From NCBI GenBank assembly GCA_033239005.1, contig BSQZ01000052.1:3082501-3146500 (forward strand): a DNA stretch of 64,000 nt, read 5' to 3'. Source of the stretch: Lamellibrachia satsuma. Lineage: Eukaryota; Annelida; Polychaeta; Sabellida; Siboglinidae. Of the stretch, positions 12,546 through 24,108 are shown in pieces. The position numbers and the translations under genes are program-made. A model generated the notes under the pieces. It saw only the letters and a list, made by a program, of their open reading frames with translations, did no database searches and was not told the origin of the DNA. The first letter of the stretch is position 1, and each line of letters starts with the position of its first letter.

Positions 12546-15290
12546 TTAGAGTGACTCCATCGACAATTCACTCAGTGGTTACAATGAGCGCCAAGTGAAC
12601 ACACACGAGGGATTATGTTAATGAATTACGTGTTTTGACAACAGCACTTTTCTACTGTTTCCCAGAACAATCAAGATGTTGTTCCACAGGTCTGTAGATA
12701 CAGAGCAAAGTGCATCGAACGATGCTAACGACCGACTACAGTGAAGAATGCTACTCAAAAGAACCTACCTTTACTGTGGACAACGTCGATTCCGGCGATA
12801 AATCATACGAAGACAGCAGAAGGAATATTGACTTGCTTTGTTAAATATTGACTTGCAATTGCCCCGTGACGCCCCACCCGAGTCGACTGGCAACCGTCGT
12901 CGTCACAGCACAGAAACAGTCGCCCTCGTCAAACACGTGCAACTATGAGGATGACAGGTTAGAAATGTGGTTCTCGGTTCGTACCTATTGTCACCTATAG
13001 AGATATAACTTATGGACAAACAGGGGATTCGATTATTGGCAGAAATGCCCCAGAAGCGTCACAATTTCTCATTATGGGTTCGGTTATTAAGCTGAGATAA
13101 TTATGTTGATGCGATCGTTCTAGGCTGCTGTGATATGTTGAGAAATATATTACTCCGGGTAGGGAATCAGGTTGGAAATATCAAATAGTTTGCTCGATTC
13201 AAGTAATCCATATTAGCTTAATTGATCTTGGGCTTCATTGGGGTTATTGATGTTTAGTCATTTAATGTTTGCACAGTACTGTATAATACGCATCGGTGTC
13301 AACTGACTACTGTAAACAGTTTTGCACTGACGAAAACTTTACGCAGGATTTATGAATGCTACAATGAAACGTTAGGTTATCAACTGCTAAATGATGTGCA
13401 TGGCTGGACATGCGATCCAAACACACCTGAAGCCGAGGAAGCCTTCGAGGCCGTTACAACCAATAAGTGCACCGTAGACAGAATACACACATACTGTATA
13501 CACAATTTATACTATTGGAACATTGTACATCAATAGTGTACATCAATAGTGTACATCAATAGTTGTGTTAACTTTGTAGCCAACGAGAATTCGTTATTAG
13601 TTACGCGTTGGGTTATAAACCAATGAAGATCTGCACGAAAGGAAATTGGCAGTTGTTTCAAAATCATAGTATGAAGCCCAACACACATTAACAAAATAAT
13701 GCTCGGCCTATCAATCAAGACTGTTTGCGTAAGTCAATTAAAGTGTACTTTTGTGGGTTTCGCAGGAACGGTTTTACATAAAATATAAAAGAAATCAAGA
13801 TTTCAGTGACAACCTAGTCTGAAACAATGACTACATTATTTCACAACCGTGTTAAACACCTTTTATTGTGTTGAGTGTATCAACGGAGACACAACAAAGG
13901 TTCAAAACAATACATGCATATTTGGAAATAATATTTACTAAAAATATTATGCATAACACTAGTAACGCTGTATCAAAATTATATAACAAACTGTTATTCT
14001 TCGGTAGACATAGGATTTGACAGGATGCACAACCTTTCAGAGTTATTGAAGTTTGGATTCTACCTGTCTAAATCATGCTAGATATGCGGCAGAAAATTTG
14101 CTTCTCAAACGTTCTTGTGATCCTTGGGTTCACATTATTTATTTCGTATTAGTTTAATAATTTGAATGAGAAAAGGTACTGATCAAGACAGTTCCATTCT
14201 CAAGAAAGTGAAGTCTTGTATTTTGACAGTATCTGTTAGACAGGGAAAAAACCAAACTGCAACTGTTGGGAAACAAATGTAACCATGCGTGAAGGACAGA
14301 AAATAAATAAACAGCAAATAATGCACCAGCAAGAAATATAAAAAGAGAGATAATGACATAACATGTTAAATCACTACCGATACTTGGATGTTCACGTTAT
14401 TATCTAGATTTCTTTGTTATTGTGATAAGCTTGACTTGACTTCTGGTGCAAGTGAAATGTTTAATGAAATACACTATTGTGTTGGTTTCTCATAAACACC
14501 TACATAGCAATACATGGAATGTCACAGAGTTGTAGCAGTCTTAAAACATAGCCAAGTTGACCTGTTCAAAGATAATAGAAATTCTGAATATTGATTGCAA
14601 CAAAAAGCCTACATAATCTACAGAATACCTAGTTAATATCGTAGAAATTCGCAATTTTCTCTGATTATTAGAAAACACAACCATGTGTTAGCATATACAT
14701 ATAAACAACTATCCCAAACTGTCCCAAACTATGCATTCCCTACAACAACAACACATCTCATGTTGAACGCAAGATTTCCTCAGACAAAACAAACATAAAG
14801 ATATGTACACAATATCACTAAGTCACCCGAAACACCTGTGTATAAATTATGTATTTGATGACAATAATCTAAGCACACTATTTGTTTTACAAGATATGAA
14901 TGTAAAAACATTTATACGACTATTTTATCAATGGAATGCACAATTGGTAATTGTAAACAAGTGAACAAAATCAAAATGTAGTCTTGTTCACTTAACTTAA
15001 AAATTGATCTGAAACAAGGCAACATTTTTGTTACTGTCCTGTTTCCAGCTATTTTTTACACTTTATACATTACTCAAATTACATTTAAAAAATACTAGAG
15101 AATATCATAGATAAGTAAACATGAATGGTGCTAAACAAAGTGATATGGTGTCATCATACATGCCAAATGTTATGGTTTACCTGTAACTCTCATGGATTTT
15201 CTTAAATGTGATGGTCGGTCTTATGGTTACAGGAGACAATCCTTATGCATTTGTGCGATTTGAACAAGTCAATGCTGCTGCCAGGTATAG
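12546..15290. other. Duplicated ATP2C1 3' flank, no gene (block B)
   Basis: A long AT-rich stretch without convincing coding sequence. It aligns with 20060-23336 (C), 31110-33440 (D, with gaps) and 41040-46241 (E). Long ORFs are absent, and the small ones are not conserved between the copies. It is best read as copied 3' flank or UTR of ATP2C1. Confidence 0.7.
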
Positions 15291-15449
15291 TTATACATAG
15301 AAGTCACTGTTTGGGTGAATCTCCTTCACTGGCTCCTCACATTCACAGTCGATGCTGGCTCGGCGGGTGATACGTCGCTCGGCCCATTTATTCAACTCCG
15401 ACAAACACACACAAAACACACGACGACAACCACACGAGAAACACAACAT
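15291..15449 (-). pseudogene. ATP2C1 exon 24 copy, block B
   Basis: A duplicate of the terminal ATP2C1 exon. The acceptor is kept at 15450-15451 and the C-terminus reads well (KWAERRITRRASID, then VKEIH and FYV before the stop). Relative to the real exon, a net +4-type length change in a TG-rich stretch shifts the 5' half out of frame with the phase-1 acceptor. Splicing into it would give a short missense tail. The GPCR stop codon lies only about 45 bp to its right. Confidence 0.85.
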
Positions 15450-15493
15450 CTGAAAGAAGTAATTACAAAAAAGGATACTGTCCAAGGTCCGCG

Positions 15494-16510
15494 TCAACCG
15501 CAGCAACAGATTTTACCCCGCAGTGTGGTGAAGGCCACACGGAAGTCGTTCTGGAAGGCGAAGTAGAGCAGGGGGTTGATGGTGGAGTTGAGGTAGGCCG
15601 ACCAGTACGAGTACTGGTACAGGTTGGCAGAGATGCAGTCAGCACAGAAGGCACTGATCGGCCAGAAGACACAAAACGGCAGCCAGCACAGCACGAAGAA
15701 AGCGATGACGGCTCCTAGCATGCGCAGACTGCGGATGTGACGTCGGTGTCGTTGCCGTTGTCGCTCCACGGCCATCGCAAGCACCGTGTCGACACTCGGG
15801 CCGCCGGCCGTGCTGGTGGAGTCGACGGTGGAGACGGCGACATCGACCGGCCCTCCAGTGGTGGCGGCCGTGGCGGCGGTCTCGAGCTGGTGAGAGTCGG
15901 CGATCGTGCGGAACCGCTTCCGCAGCCGGTTGACGCAGACGACGTAGATAACAACGATGAACAACAGCGGGAGGTAGTACACGACGATCGACTGGACGAG
16001 TACGTAGAGTGGCGGCGGGATGTAGTAGCAGTCGTTGTCGGCGGCCGGCGACGCAAAGCGGTAGTAGAGGACGGCGGGCAGCCACACACCCGCACCTACC
16101 ACCCACGCCAAAGCGATTCTCTTGAGCGCGTAACTCAACTTCATGCAGGTGGCCCTGTACTCGATCGGCCTGTACAGGGCCAGGAAGCGGTCGTGTGCGA
16201 GCAGCAGGACGTGCAGCGTGCTGACGGTACAGCACACGGTGTCGGTGCACACCCACAGCGTGCAGAGCATCTGTCCGAGCGGCCACAGTCCGTACATGGT
16301 GTAGACCGTCATGGCGGGCATGACTAGCAGACCGACGAGTCCGTCCGCGACAGCCAGCGAGAACATGTACATCCCCAGCGTCGTGTGCAGCTTCTTCTCC
16401 GTCGCCACGCACGCCATCACTGTCACGTTGACAGTCGTCGTGACGAACACCAGTGAAACTAGTGTCACCAGCAGCGTCACAGTGCCGAATACTGCCGCCA
16501 TGGCCGCCAT
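15494..16510 (-). CDS. Aminergic-like GPCR, intact copy 1 (338 aa)
   Basis: A class A (rhodopsin-like) receptor in the plasma membrane, single coding exon. N28 is the TM1 marker, D56 is D2.50, C83 and C161 can form the TM3-ECL2 disulfide, and D90 is D3.32, the amine counter-ion. HDRF (106-109) replaces DRY, CWLPF (275-279) lies in TM6, and W303, Y306 and NPLLY (312-316) lie in TM7. These TM3/6/7 marks fit aminergic receptors, with some likeness to muscarinic and histamine H3 types in DRFLALYRPIEYRA. TM5 has only S174 near the usual catechol-binding serines, so the ligand cannot be named. The third loop is short, Thr/Ala-rich and then Arg-rich (244-262). The tail ends in a Cys cluster that could be palmitoylated. 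The N-terminus is very short, so TM1 starts almost at once. The start at 16510 has G at -3 and G at +4; M4 is an alternative. Confidence 0.9.
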   Translation of the reverse strand: MAAMAAVFGTVTLLVTLVSLVFVTTTVNVTVMACVATEKKLHTTLGMYMFSLAVADGLVGLLVMPAMTVYTMYGLWPLGQMLCTLWVCTDTVCCTVSTLHVLLLAHDRFLALYRPIEYRATCMKLSYALKRIALAWVVGAGVWLPAVLYYRFASPAADNDCYYIPPPLYVLVQSIVVYYLPLLFIVVIYVVCVNRLRKRFRTIADSHQLETAATAATTGGPVDVAVSTVDSTSTAGGPSVDTVLAMAVERQRQRHRRHIRSLRMLGAVIAFFVLCWLPFCVFWPISAFCADCISANLYQYSYWSAYLNSTINPLLYFAFQNDFRVAFTTLRGKICCCG

Positions 16511-16521
16511 AACTGTGGCGA

Positions 16522-16529
16522 TGACGTCA
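16522..16529. promoter_or_regulatory. Full palindromic CRE upstream of GPCR copy 1
   Basis: TGACGTCA, the full CREB/ATF consensus, lies 12 bp before the GPCR start codon and is kept in the block C copy. Being so close to the ATG it would sit in the 5' leader or core promoter. A ctttgcag splice-acceptor-like site lies about 45-50 bp upstream of the ATG, so an upstream non-coding exon is possible. Function is inference. Confidence 0.4.
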
Positions 16530-16599
16530 CAACGATTGCGGGTCGTCGAAGAAATCTCTACAACTGCAAAGTTTCATGACAATGGATGAACACTGCTTA

Positions 16600-17137
16600 C
16601 TGTGACACGCCCGTGGTTATATGATTGACCACGATACGCTCAAAATCCTGAGATGTATGTGTGTTTTCTGCATGACCTATGCGGTATCTGTTGAAGGCAG
16701 GAAGCTCGTGTTTCTTATCCTATCCATGCGAAATAAAAGACGGGTCACACGCTTGCACACACGCACACACGCACGCAGGCACGCACATCTAATGCCTACT
16801 CAAATGAGTGTTAGTGGAAAACAAGTCTTCTTAGTCTACTGTTTCTCTCAAACGTAGCAGATAGACAGGATGCAAGGGTTCAAACACATTAGGGATCAAT
16901 GCCAAACTACGCATCACAGTCAAATTAGTGAGGTTTGAATCGAAAAATAAAAATTACACTTGACTGTCACAGGTTTACACATTTTATATTTACAACAAAG
17001 CAACGTTAAGACGACTTTTGTGTTCACTATTTATCCCCGTCACACTGCCGACATTAGATTTAGGTATATATTTATACATAGCTGCTCCTGATGTTTTGCA
17101 ATAATAGTGTATTTATTCGTACAACAATTTATACATT
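16600..17137. other. GPCR upstream region (block B)
   Basis: AT-rich and non-coding, and shared with 6130-6730 (A) and 25200-25690 (C). It contains a cacacgcacg-type purine/pyrimidine repeat near 16750-16790. It would hold the GPCR promoter if the receptor is transcribed. Near 17180 a deletion of about 600 bp relative to block A joins it to the multicopy-family remnant. Confidence 0.5.
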
Positions 17138-18680
17138 TCAGTTAAAACAATGTTTACTGGGTACATATACCAGAGTGCAACACATCCCCTTCTTGGCCCG
17201 GAAAAGTTGGTAGCGCAGCTCATTGATATGTTGTAGTTTCAGGGGCTTCAGCTTACCTTGACCAGAGAAAGCACTCACTCTGTCACAACCTGAAAATGCG
17301 TGCATTCCCAACAGAGCAGCACATGTTCCAAGTCCAATAGCTGCACATATTTTCTTGACATCGTGTATGTCTGTCCTGGCTCTTGCGCCACACTTCACGT
17401 AAAGGTTGCAGCCAATACGAGTTGACAGCCATATAAATAATCAACACGTTAGTGTCATCTGGGAAAATGATAATTGAATCATAGTCTACAGCGGTTTATT
17501 TTGCATGCAGCCACATGTGAGTGTCTGCCTCTTCTTGTACCGTCTTCATTTTCTTGTACCTTCATCATCATCATGCATTTTCTGAATGAGCCATCAATGA
17601 TGCAAGCGGATGATAGTGATACACTCTCAGCAGTGGTCACCTTCTTTTCCAGCTCTCGTGCCAAAACAGCTATTTTTATAGCAAAAGATCACGGGGTGGC
17701 AAGGGGATGCTTAAGCACTTCTTGCATGTTGAGATTTCTGCTAGTTGCTATCAGTACCATTTGACGAAAGAATCTGTGATCAGTCTACTTTGTTGATCAT
17801 CTTGGATTTCCTTTGTTTCTTGACACTACTGAATGTTTTCAGCTACATTCTTGGTATGCGGTCATGAAACTGTTTACCCCTTCCTGACTGCAGTATTTAT
17901 CTCTGGAAGTCTTCCCATGCCCCTTCATGTTGTCCCGAGCGCTTAGTAGGTCACGGACAACGTCCAGTGGAGAAGCAGAGCTTGTTGATTGAAAGGCTTA
18001 CAATATCAGACGGGTCACTGTTGAATGGGTTTGTCCACTGGTTTTCTAAAGGTTAACAACTGAATCCACGTCACCCTCGTCCCTTCGGTTATGTGGTGGT
18101 TGTAAATCAGCATGGCTGATACAAGAATTCGATCATATCACGCAGATTCTTCAGACACGTGCTACCGTACTCGGCAATCAGGAAGTATTTACTAATTGCG
18201 CCTGGTTTGAGGCTGAACCCCTTGTTGCCTCCACTAATCTGGGTATCCTTGTTGAATGTCTCCTCTATGGTCTCATCAACAGGGATTCGACCGAAAGGGT
18301 TGTGGTCACCAATTTGGACAGAACACCCCCCAATCTGGAAGTGCTCAAAAACGCTTGGATAGTTTTCCGGTAACCTTGTCGTTTCTGCATAATATATAGG
18401 CATAAATCTTGCATAGTTTTGCTTATCATATGCAAAGCACCATGGATTGAGCAAGCGATTAGAATGGAGATGCAACAGCCAATTTCCCCCCCTCGATGCT
18501 CGATGCCAACAGGAGCTCTACAAGGTCAACATAGAACATGCAGAAAGCTGCAAGATCCCCAGTGCTGTGGCTAAGCAGGGTCATATACTCAGTGAATCGT
18601 CCCAGTATTTGACTAGAAGCTGGATGATTAATCACTGCCTGGAGGTTTTCATGGCGTGTGTTTTGTTGTTGCTCTTCCAC
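17138..18680 (-). pseudogene. Multicopy uncharacterised family, pseudogene (block B)
   Basis: The same domain set as at 6960-9060, with the Cys-rich C-terminus deleted. The best part is 18475-18107, which reads WCFAYDKQNYARFMPIYYAE, then FGRIPVDETIEET, GGNKGFSLKPGAISKYFLIA and LKNLRDMIEF. It is preceded by HPASSQILGRFTEYMTLLS (18680-18470) and followed by a CAAIGLGTCAALLGMHAFSG block at about 17350-17280. Frame changes separate the parts. The acidic block is mostly lost near 17400-17560. Confidence 0.6.
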
Positions 18681-18899
18681 ACGTGTAATGATCCCAGGTA
18701 TAAGTTGCGTGTTGCGGTGTTCTTCTAATCATTGGTTGAAGTCTTTCAAGCCTCAGAAGAGCTTCATACACAAGCTTGTGGAGGCGTACTCCGCAGTTGC
18801 CTTGTCGGTTGTATTGATAGCGCCACTGATACCTATTATTCGCTTGATGGAGTGGAGTTATCGATCATTTGATTATAGTCGAATATGCATTCGTTGAAA

Positions 18900-19720
18900 A
18901 TAATTAGATGGTAGCTTTGGGTTAGGCTCAATTATTACGCCCTCGACCGCTGTATTATTCCTACTGGTGGTCATCCGACCGCTTGAGCGCATTTAAGCTA
19001 TTCGTGTTGTATTGCAGTGTTGTGAAGGATGCAGTAATTATGACTGAAAGAACATTTGTATGTCACGATCAGTCCGTCAGACCACCAGACATGCAACCTC
19101 CAGACATGCAATCTGCTACAACCAGAAGACCTGTACACCAGACAAGCCTTCCAAACAAACATTATTTCTCAATCACAAGACCAATCCGACAGATACGTCA
19201 TATACACGACAATTGGCCAACAACAAAGTCAACCATGTCGTTGCTGTCCTTCGTGTACTGTGCGCATTCAGTCTTACTGGCACAATACTTAGACATTCAC
19301 CTTTTGATTTAGGATAAATCTGAGCAAACAATAAATTTTTTGTCTTTTTGCAGACTTCACAACGGACTGCAATTGTATGACGTACATACTGCTGAACATA
19401 ACTTGAACTGTAATTTTCACGTAGTGTATCCGAGTATAAACAACTCACTGGTTGCTGTGCCAAGAACAGCAATATGTTTGAAATAACTTATAATGCGAAT
19501 TAATCCTACTGCGTGTTTATTAATAACAAACCCTAAGATAGAAAAAGACACTCACCAAGTAACTGTCTATAACCGTTTCTACCTCAAATTAATCAATGCA
19601 AAAATCAACAGCTATGTAACTGTCAACAATGCTAGTGCCTGGCGTCATCGTCTTCGTCATCAGTGTGAAAAGCATTAATTACTGTTGCGTATATAAGTGT
19701 TGGAATTTTACACTGCATCG
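18900..19720. other. Linking segment between blocks B and C
   Basis: No supported gene. Positions 19060-19720 match 39630-40250, just before the minisatellite of block E, so this is the true unit boundary. Blocks A and C instead run into LINE copies at the corresponding place. Confidence 0.6.
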
Positions 19721-19724
19721 ACAC

Positions 19725-20060
19725 ATATTAAAATGGAATGTTTCGATGTACACCAAAACAACTTAACTGACATCTTACGATGTGCATCAATACAAACTAT
19801 TCGACTTATTACAAACTGCACCGGGGCAAATTTAAATGATTTGTTACAATGTTCACCGAGACAAATTTAAATAATTTATTACGATATGAACGGAGACAAA
19901 TTAAAATAATTTGATACGATGTGTACCGAGACAAATTAAAATAACTTGTTACGATGTGCACTGAAACAAATCAATTTACTTGTTACGATGCGCACCTAGG
20001 CAAATGAATTTATGTGTTACGATGTGCACCGATACAAATTAAATTACTTGTCGTGATTGC
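19725..20060. repeat. 34-bp minisatellite (block C)
   Basis: About ten degenerate copies of the same unit as at 12100-12545, directly after the B/C linking segment. Confidence 0.85.
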
Positions 20061-22732
20061 ACCGAGATACATTTAGACATTAGAGTGACTTGTCTTGACT
20101 CCATCGACAATTCACTCAGTGGTTACAATGAGCGCCAAGTGAACACACATGAGGAATTACGTTAATGAATTACGTGTTTTGACAGCAGCACGTTTTTACT
20201 GTTTCCCAGAAAAATCAAGATGTTATTCCACAGGTATGTAGATACAGAGCGAAATGCTTCGAACGATGCTAACGACCGTCTACAGTGAACAGTGCTACAC
20301 AAAAGAACCTACCTTTAGTGTGGACAACATCGATCCCGGCGGTAAATCATACGAAGACAGCAGAAGGATTATTTACTTGCTTTGTTAAATATTGACTTGC
20401 AATTGCCCCGTGATGCCCCACCCGAGTCGACTGGCCAATGTCGTCGTCACAGCACAGAAGCTGTCGCCCTCGTCAAACACGTGCTACTATGATGATGACA
20501 GGTCAGAAATGTGGTTCTCGTTTTGCATCTAATGTCACCTGTAGAGATATAGCTTATGGAGAAAGAGGGGTTCGATTATTGATTGAAACGTCTCAGAAAC
20601 GTCACAATTTCTCATTATCGGTTCGGTTATTAAGCTGATAAAATTATGTTGATGCGACCGTTCTAGGCTGCTGTGGTATGTCGAGAAACAGGTTACTCCG
20701 GGTAGGGAATCAGGTTAGAAATATCAAATAGTTTGCCTGATTCAAGTAATCCATATTAGCTTAATTGATCTTGGGATTTATTGGAGTTGTTGATGTTTAT
20801 TCATTTAATGTTTGCAAAGTAGTGTATAATATGCACCGGTTTTTACCGGACTGCTGTAATTTCCAGCTGACCACTTACCAACAATTCAACATACATGTGT
20901 TCAACATTTTCGCATATAGACATTAGGCTTCTTGATCATGTTGGGATATGGTGAAGGCAGTTATTAATTTTCGGTGGTATCTGTTGTTAAATGGAAGGTA
21001 AAGAGTACAGTATGTTTGCATAATCTCTAGTTGGCACAAATTTAATCCGTGTACAGTGTACACCATGACCCAGATATAACCCTCAGCGAAAGCTAAGACC
21101 ACCGCAAAGGACTGACACATTCAGCCAGTTGGTGTTATGTGGTGTCAACGTGGATCGACTGCGGCTGGAACGCCACACGAATACAACAGCTAGTGAAAAG
21201 TAATTTTTAACTAACTCGTAAATTTTGAATGTCCACCTTTGTTCGCTACTTGTTCCAAGAGATTATGTTTTCCAATCGATTGTCTGAAAAAGTTGTCCGC
21301 TATTTTTAGTATTTGTTAAGGACGTGTAGGACGTATAGGACGTGTAGGTTACACACAATTAATCTGGGTTGGGCGGACGTCAACACACTGAGTCACCGAG
21401 ACTCGTCCGGGGAACTGGTGGTAAAAAAACATGTTTTCACCTACATTCTGAAGCCAAGGAAGCCTTCGATGCCGTTACAACCAATAAGTGCACCGTAGAC
21501 GGAATACACACGCATACTGTATACAGAATGTATACTATTGGAAAAGTCTACATGAACAGTTGTTTCAAAATCATAATATGAAGCCCAACACACATTAACA
21601 AAATAATGCTCGGCCTATCAATCAAGACTGTTTGCGTAGTAACTCTTCTGCAGCGTGTTTTATCGATACTAATACGGATATCATCTTGCCACTACTGACA
21701 AGTCAATTAAAGTGTACATTTGTGGGTTTCGCAGGAACAGTTTTACATAAAATATAAAAGAAATCAAGATTTCTGTGACAACCTAGTCTGAAACAATGAC
21801 TACATTATTTCACAACCGTGTTAAACAACTTTTATTGTGTTGAGTGTATCAACGGCGACACAACAAAGGTTCAAAACAATACATGCATAATTGGAAATAA
21901 TATTTACTAAAAAATATTATGCATAACACTAGTAACGATGTTTCAAAATTATATAACAAACTGTTATTCTTCGGTAGACGTAGGACTTGACAGGATGCAC
22001 AACCTTTCAGAGTTATTGAAGTTAGGATTCTACCTGTCTGAATCATGATAGATATGCGGCAGAAAAATTGCTTCTCAAACGTTCTTGTGATTTTTGGGTT
22101 CACATTATTTATTTCTTATTAGTTTAATAATTTGAATAAGAAAAGGTACTGACGAATACAGTTCCATTCTCAATTAAATGAAGTCTTGTATTTTGACAGT
22201 GTCTGTTAGACAGTGAAAATAAAATAAAATGTAACTATTGGGAAACAAATGTAACCATGCGTACTTACAGTGAACTCCAAGGATAGAAAGTAAATAAACA
22301 GCAAATAATGTACCAGCAAGAAATATAAAAAGAGCGATAATGACATAACATGTTAAATCACTATCGATACTTGGATGTTCAAGTTATTATCTAGATTTCT
22401 TTGTTATTGTAATAAGCTTGGCTACATATTACGTGAGTGACTACAAACTGTGATGTGTTGTAACGGTGGCTATTTCTGGTGCAAGTGAAATGTTTAGTGA
22501 AATACATTACATTACAGTATTGTAGCATTTTTAAAACATAGCCAAGTTGACCTTTATAAAGATAATAGAAATTTCTGAATATTGATTGCAACAAAAAACC
22601 TACATAATCTATGGAACACCTAGTTAATATCGTAGAAATTCACAATTTTATCTGATTATTAGAAAACACAACCATGTGTTAGCATACAAATATAAACAAC
22701 TGTCCAAAACTCTTCAAAAATATGTATTCCCT

Positions 22733-22765
<33 letters not shown>

Positions 22766-23336
22766 CATCTAATGTTGAACGCAAGATTTCCTCAGACAAA
22801 ACAAACCTAAAGATATGTACACAATATCACTAAGTCACCCGAAACACCTGTGTATACATTATATATTTGAAGACACCAATCTAATCACACTATTTGTTTT
22901 AGAAGATATGAATATAAAAACATTTATACGACTCATTTTATCAATTGAATGCACAATTGTCAATTGTAAACAAGTGAACAAAATCAAAATGTAGTCTTGT
23001 TTACTCAACTTAAAAATTGACCTGAAACAAGGCAACATTTGTGTTACTGTCCTTTTTCCAGCTATTTTTTACACTTTATACATTACTCAAATTACATTAA
23101 AAACATACCAGAGAATATCACGGAAAAGTAAACATGTTATGTAACAATGCGCTGATTATTTGGGCCATGGTTGAATGGCGTTAAACAACGTGATATGGTT
23201 TTATCATATATGCCAAATGTTACGGTTTACCTGTAACTCTCATGGATTTTTTTTAATGTGATAGTCTTATTGTTAAAGGAGACAATCCTTATGCTTTTGT
23301 GCGTTTTGAATAAGTCGGTGTTGCTGCCAGGTATAG
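20061..23336. other. Duplicated ATP2C1 3' flank, no gene (block C)
   Basis: A non-coding copy of the block E flank. It includes a segment (20895-21250) shared with A and E but missing from B, and an (AAC)n run at 22735-22763. No ORF here is conserved between the copies. Confidence 0.65.
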
Positions 23337-23495
23337 TTATACATAGAAGTCACTGTCTGGGTGAATCTCCTTCTTTGGCTCGTCATACTCATGGTCGATG
23401 CTGGCTAGGAGGGTGATACGTCGCTCGGCCCATTTCGTCAACTCCGGCAAACACACACAAAACACTCGACGACAACGACACGAGAAACACAAAAT
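23337..23495 (-). pseudogene. ATP2C1 exon 24 copy, block C
   Basis: A duplicate of the last ATP2C1 exon. The acceptor is kept at 23496-23497 and DFVFLVSLSSSV matches the real exon start. The length change in the TG-rich stretch shared with the A and B copies then shifts the frame, and further changes (an Arg-run codon turned to a stop on the true frame) follow. It is not functional as a SPCA C-terminus. Confidence 0.85.
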
Positions 23496-24108
23496 CTGAA
23501 AGAAGAAGTGACAAAAAAGGATACTTTTAAATTTTTTTCAGCTACCTGTGCTTCTTTAGTTCGGTTTCTTTCAGTTATGATGATTCAATATTTTATAGTC
23601 AACAATAAAACCGTTTTGCTGTAGGTTTTAGACATTTTGTAGGTGGAGTTGATCATAGTTATTACGAGTGTTCAGGCATATATCATAAAAAGATTTATTA
23701 AGACACTGAAACAGTTAATGTTAACAAAAGAAACCGATGAAAACATTTTCAGACAGAACTGAAAATATGAAAACATAAACCCTTAAGACGCATCTTCTGC
23801 AAATAAGTGAGAGAAGTGGAATATATTTAAATATTATTATATAACAAAATGGTAGAATACTAAAAATGTTACTGTGTCTGCATTAAGACAGAACGTATGT
23901 ATACATGAATGTGTACGAATTATGAACGTGTTTGGGGTGTGCGTACATGCATACCCATGTGTACAGTTGAAATGTATAGAGCGCGACTATTCTAAAATCA
24001 ACAACATCAACATTTCAAATTGATATATAATATACACTTCTTTTCACACTATATGTCATAACGAAACTACAATCTACAAATTCAGACTGTCACTGTCCAA
24101 GCTCCGCG

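Larger units (their letters stand above)
12094..19720. repeat. Segmental duplication block B
   Basis: One full-length unit of about 7.6 kb. In order it holds the 34-bp minisatellite (12100-12545), a non-coding flank (12546-15290) that matches the 3' flank of ATP2C1 in block E (about 41040-46240), the exon-24 copy, an intact GPCR, a multicopy-family remnant and a linking segment (19060-19720). The linking segment matches 39630-40250 before block E. A deletion of about 570 bp between the exon copy and the GPCR is private to this block. It lies directly next to block C. Confidence 0.8.

Noticed and set aside
15737..16327. Long plus-strand ORF opposite the GPCR (also 24352-24942 and 5560-6117)
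   Set aside because: It is the antisense shadow of the GPCR coding sequence; its Asp/Arg/Gly-rich product has no domain, and it stays open only because the GPCR is GC-rich there.
15639..16412. Alternative-frame minus ORF of 257 aa inside the GPCR (also 24254-25027)
   Set aside because: A frame-shifted, His/Arg-rich shadow of the receptor frame, without motifs. The 338-aa frame has all class A signatures.
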